DNA of 49,505 nucleotides from Zooshikella harenae. GTDB taxonomy: Bacteria > Pseudomonadota > Gammaproteobacteria > Pseudomonadales > Zooshikellaceae. Below, one piece after another: positions 1-8,232 of the stretch. Both the position numbers and the translations under genes were made by a program. The stretch is from contig NZ_JAGSOY010000037.1 of the NCBI RefSeq assembly GCF_018837975.1, positions 1 to 49,505 on the forward strand. Direction: 5' to 3'. The notes beneath the pieces were generated by a model. That model saw only the letters and a list, made by a program, of their open reading frames with translations, searched no databases and was not told the DNA's origin. Within the stretch, counting starts at the first letter, position 1, and each line of letters opens with the position of its first letter.

Positions 1-1
1 C

Positions 2-103
2 TAACAAAGTATGAACTTGAGTAGCAATAATCGGTTTATTAAGTACTGAATCTAAAACAACCAAACATAATATTCGTAGCGTATTAAATGAATAAAAAAA
101 TCA
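2..103 (-). pseudogene. Out-of-frame C-terminal continuation of the exosortase
   Basis: Read in the frame shifted by one base relative to the main exosortase frame, this stretch encodes SFNTLRILCLVVLDSVL and then QVHTLL. It supplies the N-x-L-R-I motif with the catalytic Arg, and a downstream His, that the 242-residue frame lacks. It runs off the left edge. Removing one T from the T7 run on the coding strand restores a continuous exosortase. A sequencing error, a real pseudogene, or slippage that makes both products are all possible. Confidence 0.65.
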
Positions 104-812
104 CTAACAAGATAAACCAACGCCAGGTTATGGCTTTATTGTCTATCCAGGTTAATAATACATAAAAAATGGTTCCCGCCCACAAACCTTTCAGGCCACT
201 ACAACTTAGATCCACAAGTGAATATTTATTTTCTACCATCATAACCGCTTTATCAGCAGCAACGTCAATACCTACCCCTGACATCAAGCTTTCCACCCAT
301 TCAACAGATAATAAACGTAGTGGAAAACCTAAATAAATATCCAAATAACCTTCAAATGGTAGTAATAAAATCAATAATACAAGCGGCAATAACACTTTTG
401 TCCATACAGCAGGTTGAATATAAAAACCTAGCAACCCATAGGCTGCGATCATTACCCATACCGCTGAAAAAATATTGATACTGATAAAGTGCTCATTAAT
501 CAAATAGCCTAAACAGCCAACGGATAGAACAAATAAAGGGCGCTTTCTAAAAAAAAATAGGCTACTTAGTTTAATTTTGTTGTCTATAACTGATTTAACA
601 ACGATTAAACATAAAATAAGACTGATAATAATATGAAATACATTGTGTGCCGATAATAATTGTTTGCCTATCCAAACAAATGTACTACTAAAAAGTGTTA
701 TTACTAAAGTGATTAAAATAATGCTATAGCAATAGTTAACAAACAATGGTTTGGATACAAGCTGATCCTTGGATAACGTTGTGCCAATGCTGTGGTTGTG
801 CTCAATACTCAT
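84..812 (-). CDS. Exosortase-family transpeptidase, frameshifted near the C-terminus
   Basis: Exosortases are multi-pass inner-membrane cysteine transpeptidases that process C-terminal PEP-CTERM sorting signals. Several hydrophobic segments run through the 242 residues, and the motif DLSCSGLKGL near residue 205 carries the expected catalytic Cys. The frame stops at TAA (84-86), just before where the family has its catalytic Arg. That missing part (FNTLRIL, then QVHTLL) continues in another frame down to the window edge. The slip lies at a run of seven A on the plus strand (94-100). The gene follows the histidine kinase by 80 nt on the same strand, so all three genes probably form one operon. 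Three PEP-CTERM substrates lie elsewhere in the window. Family assignment is firm; the subfamily is not known. Confidence 0.8.
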   Translation of the reverse strand: MSIEHNHSIGTTLSKDQLVSKPLFVNYCYSIILITLVITLFSSTFVWIGKQLLSAHNVFHIIISLILCLIVVKSVIDNKIKLSSLFFFRKRPLFVLSVGCLGYLINEHFISINIFSAVWVMIAAYGLLGFYIQPAVWTKVLLPLVLLILLLPFEGYLDIYLGFPLRLLSVEWVESLMSGVGIDVAADKAVMMVENKYSLVDLSCSGLKGLWAGTIFYVLLTWIDNKAITWRWFILLVIFLFI

Positions 813-892
813 GTTTCTCGCTACCCATACTTATTATAGATAGCGTTATACAGGACTCATGTGCACAAGCCGCTAGGAAACAATGGAGGTTT

Positions 893-2512
893 TCAGGAAA
901 GAGTGTGCAGATTTTGTGCAGAAGATACTTTTTTTACCGTTAATTCAAAGCAGGCTCCTTGTGAACAAGGCTTTACACAAATCGTACCACCATAGGCTTC
1001 AATAAGTGACTTTACAATACTCAGCCCTAATCCTGTACCATTATGCTCTCTTCTGGTGGTAAAAAACGGTGTAAAGACCTTGTCTTGGTTTCCTGGAGAG
1101 ATGCCAGCCCCATTGTCAGTGACTGTTAGTGTCATCATATTGAGTTGTTCTTTAATATTGATTACAACCCGTGTGGCATCATGCTGTCGAGCATTTTCAA
1201 TCAAGTTGATAAAAATCGTTTCCAAATTTTCCTTCGCAATCTTGATACCTAAAGTATCCGCTGTAGGTACAACAACCTGTATTCCTTCTTGCTGATATCT
1301 GTCAGCCAACTTATCAAGCACTGATTGCAGCAATGTTGCTTCATGAGTAATCGCCACATTATCAGCTCTGGCTAAGTCAAGTAGCCTTGATACAAGCTGT
1401 TTAAGCCGGTTTGTGTCTTGCAGAATATTGGCTAAAAATTGAGAACGTGTCTGCTGATCCATCTCATCCATATGATCAATAATCAACTCTACTGCACCCT
1501 GAATACTGGTAAGCGGTGTTTTTAACTCATGAGAAACATGTGCAGCAAACTCACGAATATAAGCAGAACGTTCGTGTAATGAAGTTGCCATCTTATTAAA
1601 ACTATCCGCCAATAACGCGATTTCATGAGTGACAGGAAACGCTAATGGTGCCATCACCTGGTCTTGTCCTGTGGATACCTTTTCCACATTATTTATTAAC
1701 CGATAAATGGGTTGCGTGACGGTATAGGAAGTAAATAAGGTAATGATGAGCGCTAATCCTAGAATTGTTGCGCCCGCAACAGCCACTTTGTCTTTTTCAG
1801 CATAAAGATGTTTAAGTATGTTCTTAGGTGTCCTTGATAAATAAACCACTCCCCATAAATGCTCATTTTGAATAATAGGTAAAGCCACAAATATTCTTAT
1901 ACCCGTTCCACGGCTTATTGAAACCAGTGCAGGTGGAGCCTCATCAGAAATTCGTTGTCGTATAGCCGTACTGTATTTTCCTTGCAGCGCTGCTTGTACT
2001 TCAGGTAAATGAGCAAAAGACAACCCCACTTCCTTTCTGCCGGTAATAACAGTTCCTTTAAAGTCCAATATTTTCATACCAGCCAAGGTATTTTTTTGAC
2101 TTTCCAGCAACACAGGTAGCATCCATGTGCCCGCTTCTGTTGCCACAACATCAGGAACCTGGTTAGGCTTTATACCATCTGGTCGACGCGGTAACACATC
2201 ATGTGAAGCCAAATCAAGCTGTGGGCGAATAGGATTATAATAATGATCAACGAGTGCCTTTTGTGGCAGCGATAATGCTTTTCCATAACCTTGATTGGAG
2301 CTAATAATATTACTTACTTTTGCTTTGTAGGTAGCAGATAATACGGCCGCTTGCGAGATTAATGATAATTCTGTTTGATGTACTAGATCATTTTCATAAA
2401 TGCGGAAAAAAACAATGCTTCCTAATGGCAGGCATAAAATAACTAAGCCAACAATAAAAAAAACCGTGCGTAAACGCAGTATCGCTTTATAACGCCAATC
2501 GCCTAATTGCAT
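893..2512 (-). CDS. Membrane sensor histidine kinase (HAMP, HisKA, HATPase)
   Basis: This 539-residue two-component sensor has a membrane segment near residues 15-37, a periplasmic sensor region up to about 240, and a second membrane segment near 243-265. A HAMP linker follows. The H-box has phospho-acceptor His328 in HVSHELKTP, the N-box is around NLIEN (436-440), and the G boxes are DNGAGIS (466-472) and GTGLGLS (492-498). Its start overlaps the end of the response regulator gene by 10 nt, so the two are translationally coupled partners. The exosortase follows 80 nt downstream, suggesting the system controls envelope or PEP-CTERM functions; that link is inferred from position only. The signal sensed is not evident. 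Confidence 0.9.
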   Translation of the reverse strand: MQLGDWRYKAILRLRTVFFIVGLVILCLPLGSIVFFRIYENDLVHQTELSLISQAAVLSATYKAKVSNIISSNQGYGKALSLPQKALVDHYYNPIRPQLDLASHDVLPRRPDGIKPNQVPDVVATEAGTWMLPVLLESQKNTLAGMKILDFKGTVITGRKEVGLSFAHLPEVQAALQGKYSTAIRQRISDEAPPALVSISRGTGIRIFVALPIIQNEHLWGVVYLSRTPKNILKHLYAEKDKVAVAGATILGLALIITLFTSYTVTQPIYRLINNVEKVSTGQDQVMAPLAFPVTHEIALLADSFNKMATSLHERSAYIREFAAHVSHELKTPLTSIQGAVELIIDHMDEMDQQTRSQFLANILQDTNRLKQLVSRLLDLARADNVAITHEATLLQSVLDKLADRYQQEGIQVVVPTADTLGIKIAKENLETIFINLIENARQHDATRVVINIKEQLNMMTLTVTDNGAGISPGNQDKVFTPFFTTRREHNGTGLGLSIVKSLIEAYGGTICVKPCSQGACFELTVKKVSSAQNLHTLS

Positions 2513-3228
2513 GAACCCAGCTTATATCCAACACTATGCACAGTTTCAATAATCATGGCACACCCTAGCTGTTGGAACTTATGTCTTATATGCCTGATAT
2601 GACTGTCGATGGTCCGACCACTTACATGTATATTATTTGAATAAGCCTGATTCATAATATTGTCGCGGTCAAACACCTTCTCTGGATAGCGTATCAATGT
2701 GTGCATAATAGCAAATTCTGTTGCAGTCAATTTCACCTGAGACTCACCCCAAAACACAAGATGCTTTTCCACATTCAAACAGAGCTTACCAACACTGAGT
2801 GTATCCTCAGTTCGAGCTTGATCATCTTTCGCACTCTCTTGTATTACGCGTTTCACCTCAGCTGAGTGCACGCGCTTTAGAATAACATTAACCCTTGCCA
2901 CGAGCTCTCTTGGACTGAAAGGCTTCGTCACATAATCATCCCCCCCAATCTCTAAGCCAACAACACGATCAACTTCATCATCCCGCGAAGATAAAAACAA
3001 AATTGGCACTTCTGATACCTTACGAATAGCCTTACAGACCTCCAGTCCATCGTACTCAGGCATATTAATATCCAGAATTATCAGGTCGGGTTGCGTTTGC
3101 GTAAATACATCAAGTGCCATCTGACCATCTGCAGCTTCTACAGCCTGCATTCCAGCTTTTTTTAACGCAAATAGAATCACTTGCCGAATATGAGAATCAT
3201 CATCTACGACGAGTATTGTACGCTCCAT
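2503..3228 (-). CDS. OmpR/PhoB-family response regulator
   Basis: This 241-residue regulator has an N-terminal receiver domain with the acidic pocket D9-D10-D11, phospho-acceptor Asp53 in ILDINMPEYDG, and Lys102 in TKPF. The C-terminal winged-helix DNA-binding domain (about 140-238) contains TATEFAIMHTLIRYPEKVF and ends in the typical VHSVGYKL. The gene leads the probable operon regulator-kinase-exosortase. Its family binds direct repeats upstream of sigma-70 promoters. It is not the NtrC-type PrsR regulator known to act with sigma-54 on PEP-CTERM genes, as it has no AAA+ domain. Confidence 0.92.
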   Translation of the reverse strand: MERTILVVDDDSHIRQVILFALKKAGMQAVEAADGQMALDVFTQTQPDLIILDINMPEYDGLEVCKAIRKVSEVPILFLSSRDDEVDRVVGLEIGGDDYVTKPFSPRELVARVNVILKRVHSAEVKRVIQESAKDDQARTEDTLSVGKLCLNVEKHLVFWGESQVKLTATEFAIMHTLIRYPEKVFDRDNIMNQAYSNNIHVSGRTIDSHIRHIRHKFQQLGCAMIIETVHSVGYKLGSCN

Positions 3229-3326
3229 AGGATTACACCAGTCACACTTATTAAAACCTATCCATTTCTAAGTATATTCTTTTTTCAAGTGATTTATACC
3301 TCGTTATCCCCTAAGTGTAATGAAGA

Positions 3327-4082
3327 CTATGGTGAACTGCATGCGCCTATTGACTCCATGGTATTCACATCTAAACCAACATTACGCTCGTCGTGCTCTG
3401 GCCTTGACGGGTTGTTATAATCTTTAACCGTATTCATCACACTATCAGCTGTTAGTTTGAATGTTAGAAAAATATCAAAACCGGCACTTTTAAGTCCTTT
3501 AGCCGTCCATTTATTACAGGTATTCATCATATAATAATCACCAACCCCTTCGTAAAACTGGCTGTTACCATAAATACCATGCTTAATTGAAATCACATCA
3601 TTCTGCTTAGTACGCGCAAAACTATTACGAATAAACTGAATTAGCGACTGATAACCCTGTTCATTTAAGCAAACTTTTTCAATATGACTACCTGAAAAAT
3701 AACCTTTTATATCATCAGGCACAGCAACAACATGAACCACCGATCCAGAAGGCCAAAATATAGCTTTTAAGGTAATGCTCGTTGTGATTTCTTTAGCTTG
3801 GTAAAACCCTTTATCTCCCCAACCAATTTCTAAATAAGGGGATTCTCCAAAACGTTCATATAACGCAGGAATTTTTGACTGAAGTGATTTGGCAGAAATA
3901 ACAAATCCTGTATGCCAACTATTACTCACCACATAAATGACATAAGGCTGGTCTGATGGTGACTGAGAAACGTTTGTTCTTTCCTCATGTTGATAAGTGG
4001 TCTGTTTAGGATCAACCACATATGGCTTCGATGAACATGCACTGATTAACAATAAAATACAAAACAATACACCATATTTCAT
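3327..4082 (-). CDS. DUF2459 / TIGR02117-type lipoprotein
   Basis: The protein matches the uncharacterised DUF2459 family by VVSNSWHTGFVI near the N-terminus and the GWGDKGFYQ stretch. The function is unknown. I place the start at the ATG ending at 4082, giving 251 residues, because that yields a short type-II signal peptide with lipobox ISAC (Cys16). An upstream in-frame ATG at 4103 would add seven residues that spoil the signal peptide, but neither start has a strong ribosome site. The gene lies downstream of the regulator gene on the same strand after a gap of about 100 nt, with a separate lipoprotein gene diverging from it. Confidence 0.75.
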   Translation of the reverse strand: MKYGVLFCILLLISACSSKPYVVDPKQTTYQHEERTNVSQSPSDQPYVIYVVSNSWHTGFVISAKSLQSKIPALYERFGESPYLEIGWGDKGFYQAKEITTSITLKAIFWPSGSVVHVVAVPDDIKGYFSGSHIEKVCLNEQGYQSLIQFIRNSFARTKQNDVISIKHGIYGNSQFYEGVGDYYMMNTCNKWTAKGLKSAGFDIFLTFKLTADSVMNTVKDYNNPSRPEHDERNVGLDVNTMESIGACSSP

Positions 4083-4103
4083 GTTGCTACCGCATACAAC
4101 CAT

Positions 4104-4479
4104 GCTATGCCCACTATTAACGAGAAAAAATTTTCAACCCCATGTTACACCCACAGCAGATTTCATCGTATATGCAAATAAAAGACATTTATCACAGTAT
4201 TTTTTACTCGTCTTAACGTCTTTAGAGGTGCCCTTTACTTAACTTCCCCAAAACCATGCTGCATGAGTTAAAACCACAGCATAGGTTTTAACAGTGTTTC
4301 CGCGTTTTTCCATAAACTATTTTTGAAGTAGATATTCGTGACAGATATCAATTATTAAATATGCTTACCAACAATCTTTGTCATTTTTTTTTAAACTCTT
4401 CATTAGAATCAGTGATCACAAGTACTAACAGGCATGCTGATTTTAGCGAAGTATGTAATGAAGTATAAAAGGAGAAGCA
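4104..4479. other. Intergenic region between divergent lipoprotein genes
   Basis: This 376-nt AT-rich spacer must hold the promoters of both lipoprotein genes; I cannot place hexamers with confidence. It contains a 16-nt sequence, CTTTAGAGGTGCCCTT (4220-4235), found identically at 22745-22760. No gene is apparent. Confidence 0.5.
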
Positions 4480-4869
4480 ATGAAAACCTTAAAGACATGT
4501 TTAACCATTATCTCTGTTATTTTTCTGATTTCTTGTACATCTGCACGTGTTCACAATATTGAAGGTGGTGCGCTACCTACCACCATGCAAGGTTATCCTT
4601 ATCAATTACACAAAGTAAGAAGCGCTATCATTCGTGCGTGTCAAACTCGAGGTTGGAATCCATCTATACAACGCGATGGAAGTATCATCGCCAGTATCAA
4701 CGTCAGAAGCCATTTCGCAAAAGTACGCATTACTTACAATAGACGCTCTGTCAATATTCGATACATGGATAGCCGTAACCTTAAGCACGCAAATGGCAAA
4801 ATTCACCGAAATTACAACCGTTGGATAGATAAACTATACCACACAATCAATGATGAATTAGCCAGATAA
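4480..4869 (+). CDS. Small lipoprotein of unknown function
   Basis: The 129-residue product starts with MKTLKTCL, followed by a hydrophobic stretch and lipobox LISC (Cys19), so it is probably a lipid-anchored envelope protein. The mature part has a pattern seen in a family of small proteobacterial lipoproteins: AIIRACQTRGW, then DGSIIASINVRSH, then YMDSRNL and YNRWI. A good ribosome site (AAAGGAG) lies 6-7 nt before the ATG. No function can be assigned. Confidence 0.75.
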   Translation: MKTLKTCLTIISVIFLISCTSARVHNIEGGALPTTMQGYPYQLHKVRSAIIRACQTRGWNPSIQRDGSIIASINVRSHFAKVRITYNRRSVNIRYMDSRNLKHANGKIHRNYNRWIDKLYHTINDELAR

Positions 4870-4931
4870 TAAAGAGTTATGTTGAAAATATACCCACGAA
4901 AGAAGGTATAAATTGAAAGGAAGATTGAACC

Positions 4932-4982
4932 CTGGCACTTATCTCTTTATGGGTATGTACCCCTTATATAGATAAGCGCCAG
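4932..4982. terminator. Hairpin between the small lipoprotein gene and feoC
   Basis: Arms CTGGCACTTATCT and AGATAAGCGCCAG pair over 13 bp with one mismatch, and the loop holds a smaller GGGTA/TACCC hairpin. It sits between convergent genes (lipoprotein, plus; feoC, minus), so it could terminate both. No U-run follows on either strand, so it may act by another route. Confidence 0.45.
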
Positions 4983-4992
4983 ACTTAAAACA

Positions 4993-5244
4993 TCATTCGA
5001 TATGACAGCAGGCTATTTTATTCGTGTCTTTTCCTTGCCAGTGGTAGATTTCCACTTGTGCAGGGTCACAACCACAACAACCTTGCTGACAACCTGCATT
5101 ATCTGTTTTCTGAATAACACCCTTCCGTAACCAATGTTGTAACATGCCACGTAAGGCATCAGCAGGTGTCGAAAAATGCTGACTTAATTCCAGCAAAGAA
5201 ACTGTTCCACGCTGTTTAATGTAGTTTCTTAAATTAAGTAACAC
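4993..5244 (-). CDS. feoC: FeoC, Fe-S-dependent regulator of ferrous iron transport
   Basis: This 83-residue winged-helix protein begins with the FeoC-type helix-turn-helix (LRNYIKQRGTVSLLELSQHF). It carries a Cys cluster, CQQGCCGC (about 52-59), plus a Cys pair near the C-terminus, suitable for binding an Fe-S cluster. In enterobacteria FeoC binds and stabilises FeoB. It lies 23 nt after feoB on the same strand, as in the standard feoABC order. The Cys spacing is denser than in E. coli FeoC. Confidence 0.85.
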   Translation of the reverse strand: MLLNLRNYIKQRGTVSLLELSQHFSTPADALRGMLQHWLRKGVIQKTDNAGCQQGCCGCDPAQVEIYHWQGKDTNKIACCHIE

Positions 5245-5267
5245 CGTTTAACCCCAAGTAACATGGT

Positions 5268-7628
5268 TTAATCCACTACCGATTCAGCCCGATAACTTGA
5301 AACGTCTTTCTGACTTTGTGCGTAGTAACGCATGCCAAATAAAGTAACCAGAAAAGCGATGACCAAACCTAATGACCACATCAGAGAACTTTCCGGGTGG
5401 CCCGCAAAAGTACTCATTTGATAGTAAACACCGGCAATAGTGTAAGCCATTAAAAGGGTCCATAGACTGACAAATAATGACCACCGGCCACTGGTTTCTC
5501 GATAAATAGCACCAATCGCGGCAACACAAGGTGTGTAAAGCAGAATAAATAGTAGATAAGCAAATGCCGCTGCTGAACTGCCAAAGAGTGTTTGCATTAC
5601 TGAATAGGTAGAAGTACTAACTTCCTGCTCTTCTGCAGCAGCCGTTTTATCATGGGTATCACCAATGTTTAAACCGAGTGGGTCCAACCAAGTATCTAGC
5701 GCATCAGACAAGTTTGCAGGTACCGTAGCAAAAGCTTCCTGAATTCCTGCTATCAGATCGTATTCGGCACCTTCTTCTCCAGCCTCATTTGAACCCATTT
5801 GGGTATACATGGCGTCTAACGTACCCACTACAGCTTCTTTAGCAAAGATCCCGGTAAAAATACCGACAGTTGCAGGCCAGTTTTCTTCAGTAAGACCAAT
5901 AGGTTTAAATAAAGGTGTTATTTGTTGTCCAATTTGACTCAGCAAAGAACGCTCAGTGTTTTCATTACCAAAAGTGCCATCTGTGCCAAGTGAGTTCAAC
6001 ATACTTAACACCATTACCACCATCACAATCATTTTACCGGCCTTGGTAATAAAAGAACGTAGCCGATCCCAGGTTCGAATACATACTGAGGTAAACGAAG
6101 GCATGTGGTAATCGGGCAACTCCATAATAAAGTGAACACTCTCACCCGGTAGCAGCGTTCTTTTCATCAACAGTCCTGTCGCGACTGCCGTTATAATACC
6201 AATGAGGTATAATGCAAAGACAATGTTCTGACCATTATCCGGAAAAAATGCAACAGCAAACAATGCATAGACTGGCAGCCTGGCACCACAGGACATAAAA
6301 GGCGCCATTATAATGGTTAAAAAACGATCCCGCTCATTTTCCAAGGTACGTGCGGCCATTACCGATGGCACATTACAACCAAAGCCAATCAGCATAGGCA
6401 CAAATGACTTGCCTGGCAGACCTAAATATCGCATCAACCGGTCCATGACAAAGGCTGCACGCGCCATGTAACCAGAGTCTTCCAGTATGGATAAAAATAA
6501 AAACAAGCAACCAATAATAGGAATAAACGTTGCGACGGTTTGGATACCACCACCAACGCCTTGTGCCAACAGAGTATTTAACCAGTCTGGCGCACTGACA
6601 GATGACAGCAGATAACCAGTACCATCAACGAATAACGTACCCGCCAAAATATCAAACAAGTCAATGAACGCACTGCCAATGTTGATGGTAAACATAAACA
6701 TGACATACATGACCAGCAAAAAGATGGGGAACCCTAGCCAGCGATTTAAAACCGCTTGATCGATAAACTCTGATACCCGCGCCGAAGCTGGCCGTGTTGT
6801 GGTAATGGTTTGTTCTGCCAGTCTGGCAATATGCTGGTAACGGTCATTGGCAATTAAGATATCAAGGTCTTCTTGCTGACTCTCAGTTATTTCTGCACGA
6901 TATCGTAGCAGCAAGTCATGTGTTGTATGATCTAAGCGAACGGGTAATGCCAGCTCCCCTTCTAATAATTTTAGTGTCAACCAACGACGAGAAATAGATC
7001 CAGATAATTCTGCAGATACTTCAGCTAACTTTGGCTCAAGCGCCTCAATTGCTTGTTCAATGGGCTGACAAAACGAAAATGTCGTGGCAAAAGATTTAGG
7101 GCTGGCAAGGTAATCATTGATCGCCTGTTTCAGCTCTATTATGCCTTTTTTTCGGCTAGCAACCACAGGAATAACAGGACAACCCAGCAGCTCAGCCAGT
7201 TTGGCACAATCAATCTGTTTACCATCACGGCTAAGCATATCCATCATATTTAACACTACTAGCACGGGTTTCCCCATTTCCAACAGTTGTAATGTTAAAT
7301 ATAAATTACGTTGAAAATTAGCCGCATCAATAATATTTACAATCAGGTCAGCTTCGTTAGAAATTACATAATCCCGGGCGATCTTTTCATCCAAAGACAC
7401 AGTTTCATCAATAACGTCCAGAGAATATGTCCCAGGTAAGTCAACCAGATCAATTGTCTGCTGATTAAAAGAGTACTGTCCTGTTTTCTTTTCGACAGTA
7501 ACACCTGCCCAATTACCAACCTTTTGTCTAGCACCGGTCAGCGCATTAAATAGAGAGGTTTTACCGCAGTTTGGGTTACCAACGACACATACAGTAGCTT
7601 TAGCTTGTGAACGATCAGCTACGGTCAT
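5268..7628 (-). CDS. feoB: FeoB, ferrous iron transporter GTPase
   Basis: FeoB moves Fe(II) across the inner membrane. This 786-residue copy has the N-terminal G domain with G1 GNPNCGKT (17-24), G3 DLPG (63-66) and G4 NMMD (127-130). A helical GDI region follows, then a multi-pass membrane part with the first Gate (FIPIIGCLFLFLSILEDSGYM) and second Gate (YTPCVAAIGAIYRETSG). Length and layout are normal for the family. Its ATG overlaps the feoA stop by 4 nt (ATGA), which couples translation. Regulation is shared with feoA. Confidence 0.97.
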   Translation of the reverse strand: MTVADRSQAKATVCVVGNPNCGKTSLFNALTGARQKVGNWAGVTVEKKTGQYSFNQQTIDLVDLPGTYSLDVIDETVSLDEKIARDYVISNEADLIVNIIDAANFQRNLYLTLQLLEMGKPVLVVLNMMDMLSRDGKQIDCAKLAELLGCPVIPVVASRKKGIIELKQAINDYLASPKSFATTFSFCQPIEQAIEALEPKLAEVSAELSGSISRRWLTLKLLEGELALPVRLDHTTHDLLLRYRAEITESQQEDLDILIANDRYQHIARLAEQTITTTRPASARVSEFIDQAVLNRWLGFPIFLLVMYVMFMFTINIGSAFIDLFDILAGTLFVDGTGYLLSSVSAPDWLNTLLAQGVGGGIQTVATFIPIIGCLFLFLSILEDSGYMARAAFVMDRLMRYLGLPGKSFVPMLIGFGCNVPSVMAARTLENERDRFLTIIMAPFMSCGARLPVYALFAVAFFPDNGQNIVFALYLIGIITAVATGLLMKRTLLPGESVHFIMELPDYHMPSFTSVCIRTWDRLRSFITKAGKMIVMVVMVLSMLNSLGTDGTFGNENTERSLLSQIGQQITPLFKPIGLTEENWPATVGIFTGIFAKEAVVGTLDAMYTQMGSNEAGEEGAEYDLIAGIQEAFATVPANLSDALDTWLDPLGLNIGDTHDKTAAAEEQEVSTSTYSVMQTLFGSSAAAFAYLLFILLYTPCVAAIGAIYRETSGRWSLFVSLWTLLMAYTIAGVYYQMSTFAGHPESSLMWSLGLVIAFLVTLFGMRYYAQSQKDVSSYRAESVVD

Positions 7629-7864
7629 GAATTCACCTCCACCTTAATAGCCTTTGCCTCTGCCCGGCGTAAGCTCAATTTAAAGCCACGTACTTCCAGC
7701 TCCATGGGGTCTCCCAATGGGGCAACACGAACAAGCATTAATGAGGTACCCGGAATCAACCCCATGGCTAATAGCTGTCGTCGGTAAGCAGGATTGTCAT
7801 TGCTGATCGCCAATACTGTAGCACGCTGTCCTACAGAAAGGTCTTGAAGGGTTGCTGTGTCCAT
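7625..7864 (-). CDS. feoA: FeoA, SH3-like component of ferrous iron transport
   Basis: FeoA is a small cytoplasmic SH3-fold protein needed for FeoB function. The 79-residue product has the family pattern LSVGQRATVLAIS, then RRQLLAMGLIPGTSLMLVRVAPLGDPMELEVRG. It is the first gene of feoABC. Upstream on the same strand lie a perfect FNR-type palindrome and two Fur-like boxes, so the operon is probably induced when oxygen and iron are low. Confidence 0.95.
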   Translation of the reverse strand: MDTATLQDLSVGQRATVLAISNDNPAYRRQLLAMGLIPGTSLMLVRVAPLGDPMELEVRGFKLSLRRAEAKAIKVEVNS

Positions 7865-7929
7865 GCTGTGCTGAACTCTTTACTAATACTAAAAAATACT
7901 ACGCGGAATCAATAAATAAGAATCAAGGA

Positions 7930-7948
7930 GCTAATGAGAATCACACTC
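7930..7948. promoter_or_regulatory. Putative Fur box, feoA-proximal
   Basis: GCTAATGAGAATCACACTC matches 14 of 19 positions of the Fur consensus GATAATGATAATCATTATC. It lies 66 nt upstream of the feoA start, within the probable 5' leader or core promoter, where Fe-Fur would block transcription. Confidence 0.5.
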
Positions 7949-8044
7949 ACCAAAAGACCCAAAAAATCTGCTCAACCGAGAGCAGATATAAAACTTATGA
8001 TGTTGTCACTCTAACAAAGCCTTAAAAAGCCTTAAATAGCCATA

Positions 8045-8058
8045 TTGATACGCATCAA
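8045..8058. promoter_or_regulatory. FNR/Anr binding site upstream of feoABC
   Basis: TTGATACGCATCAA is an exact match to the FNR palindrome TTGAT-N4-ATCAA. It lies about 180 nt upstream of feoA. FNR-activated class II promoters have the site centred at -41.5, so the transcript would begin near 8010, leaving a leader of about 145 nt. Confidence 0.75.
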
Positions 8059-8064
8059 TCAAAT

Positions 8065-8083
8065 GCTATTCATTATCATTTCG
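8065..8083. promoter_or_regulatory. Putative Fur box, distal
   Basis: On the minus strand this reads CGAAATGATAATGAATAGC, 13 of 19 positions of the Fur consensus with an intact AATGATAAT core. It sits 7 nt upstream of the FNR box relative to feoABC. Confidence 0.45.
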
Positions 8084-8181
8084 GTAGTATAAAGGATACT
8101 ATGCAGCAAATCACTTACTTTTTATGGTGATTTGGGCTCTCGAAAAAAAAACACATCCTTGTGGCCTGGAGGGCTTAATGG

Positions 8182-8204
8182 CAGCTCAATTGCTAATTGA
8201 GCTG
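8182..8204. repeat. Perfect inverted repeat downstream of the first PEP-CTERM gene
   Basis: Arms CAGCTCAATT and AATTGAGCTG form a 10-bp perfect stem around a 3-nt loop. The position, 28 nt after the stop of the PEP-CTERM gene on the minus strand, suits a terminator, but there is no following U-run. Confidence 0.5.
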
Positions 8205-8232
8205 GTAGCATGAGAATTACTGTAAAAGGTTG

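Noticed and set aside
2503-3228. The response regulator as the PrsR activator of the sigma-54-like PEP-CTERM promoters
   Set aside because: It has an OmpR-type winged-helix domain and no AAA+ sigma-54 interaction domain, so it cannot activate RpoN directly.
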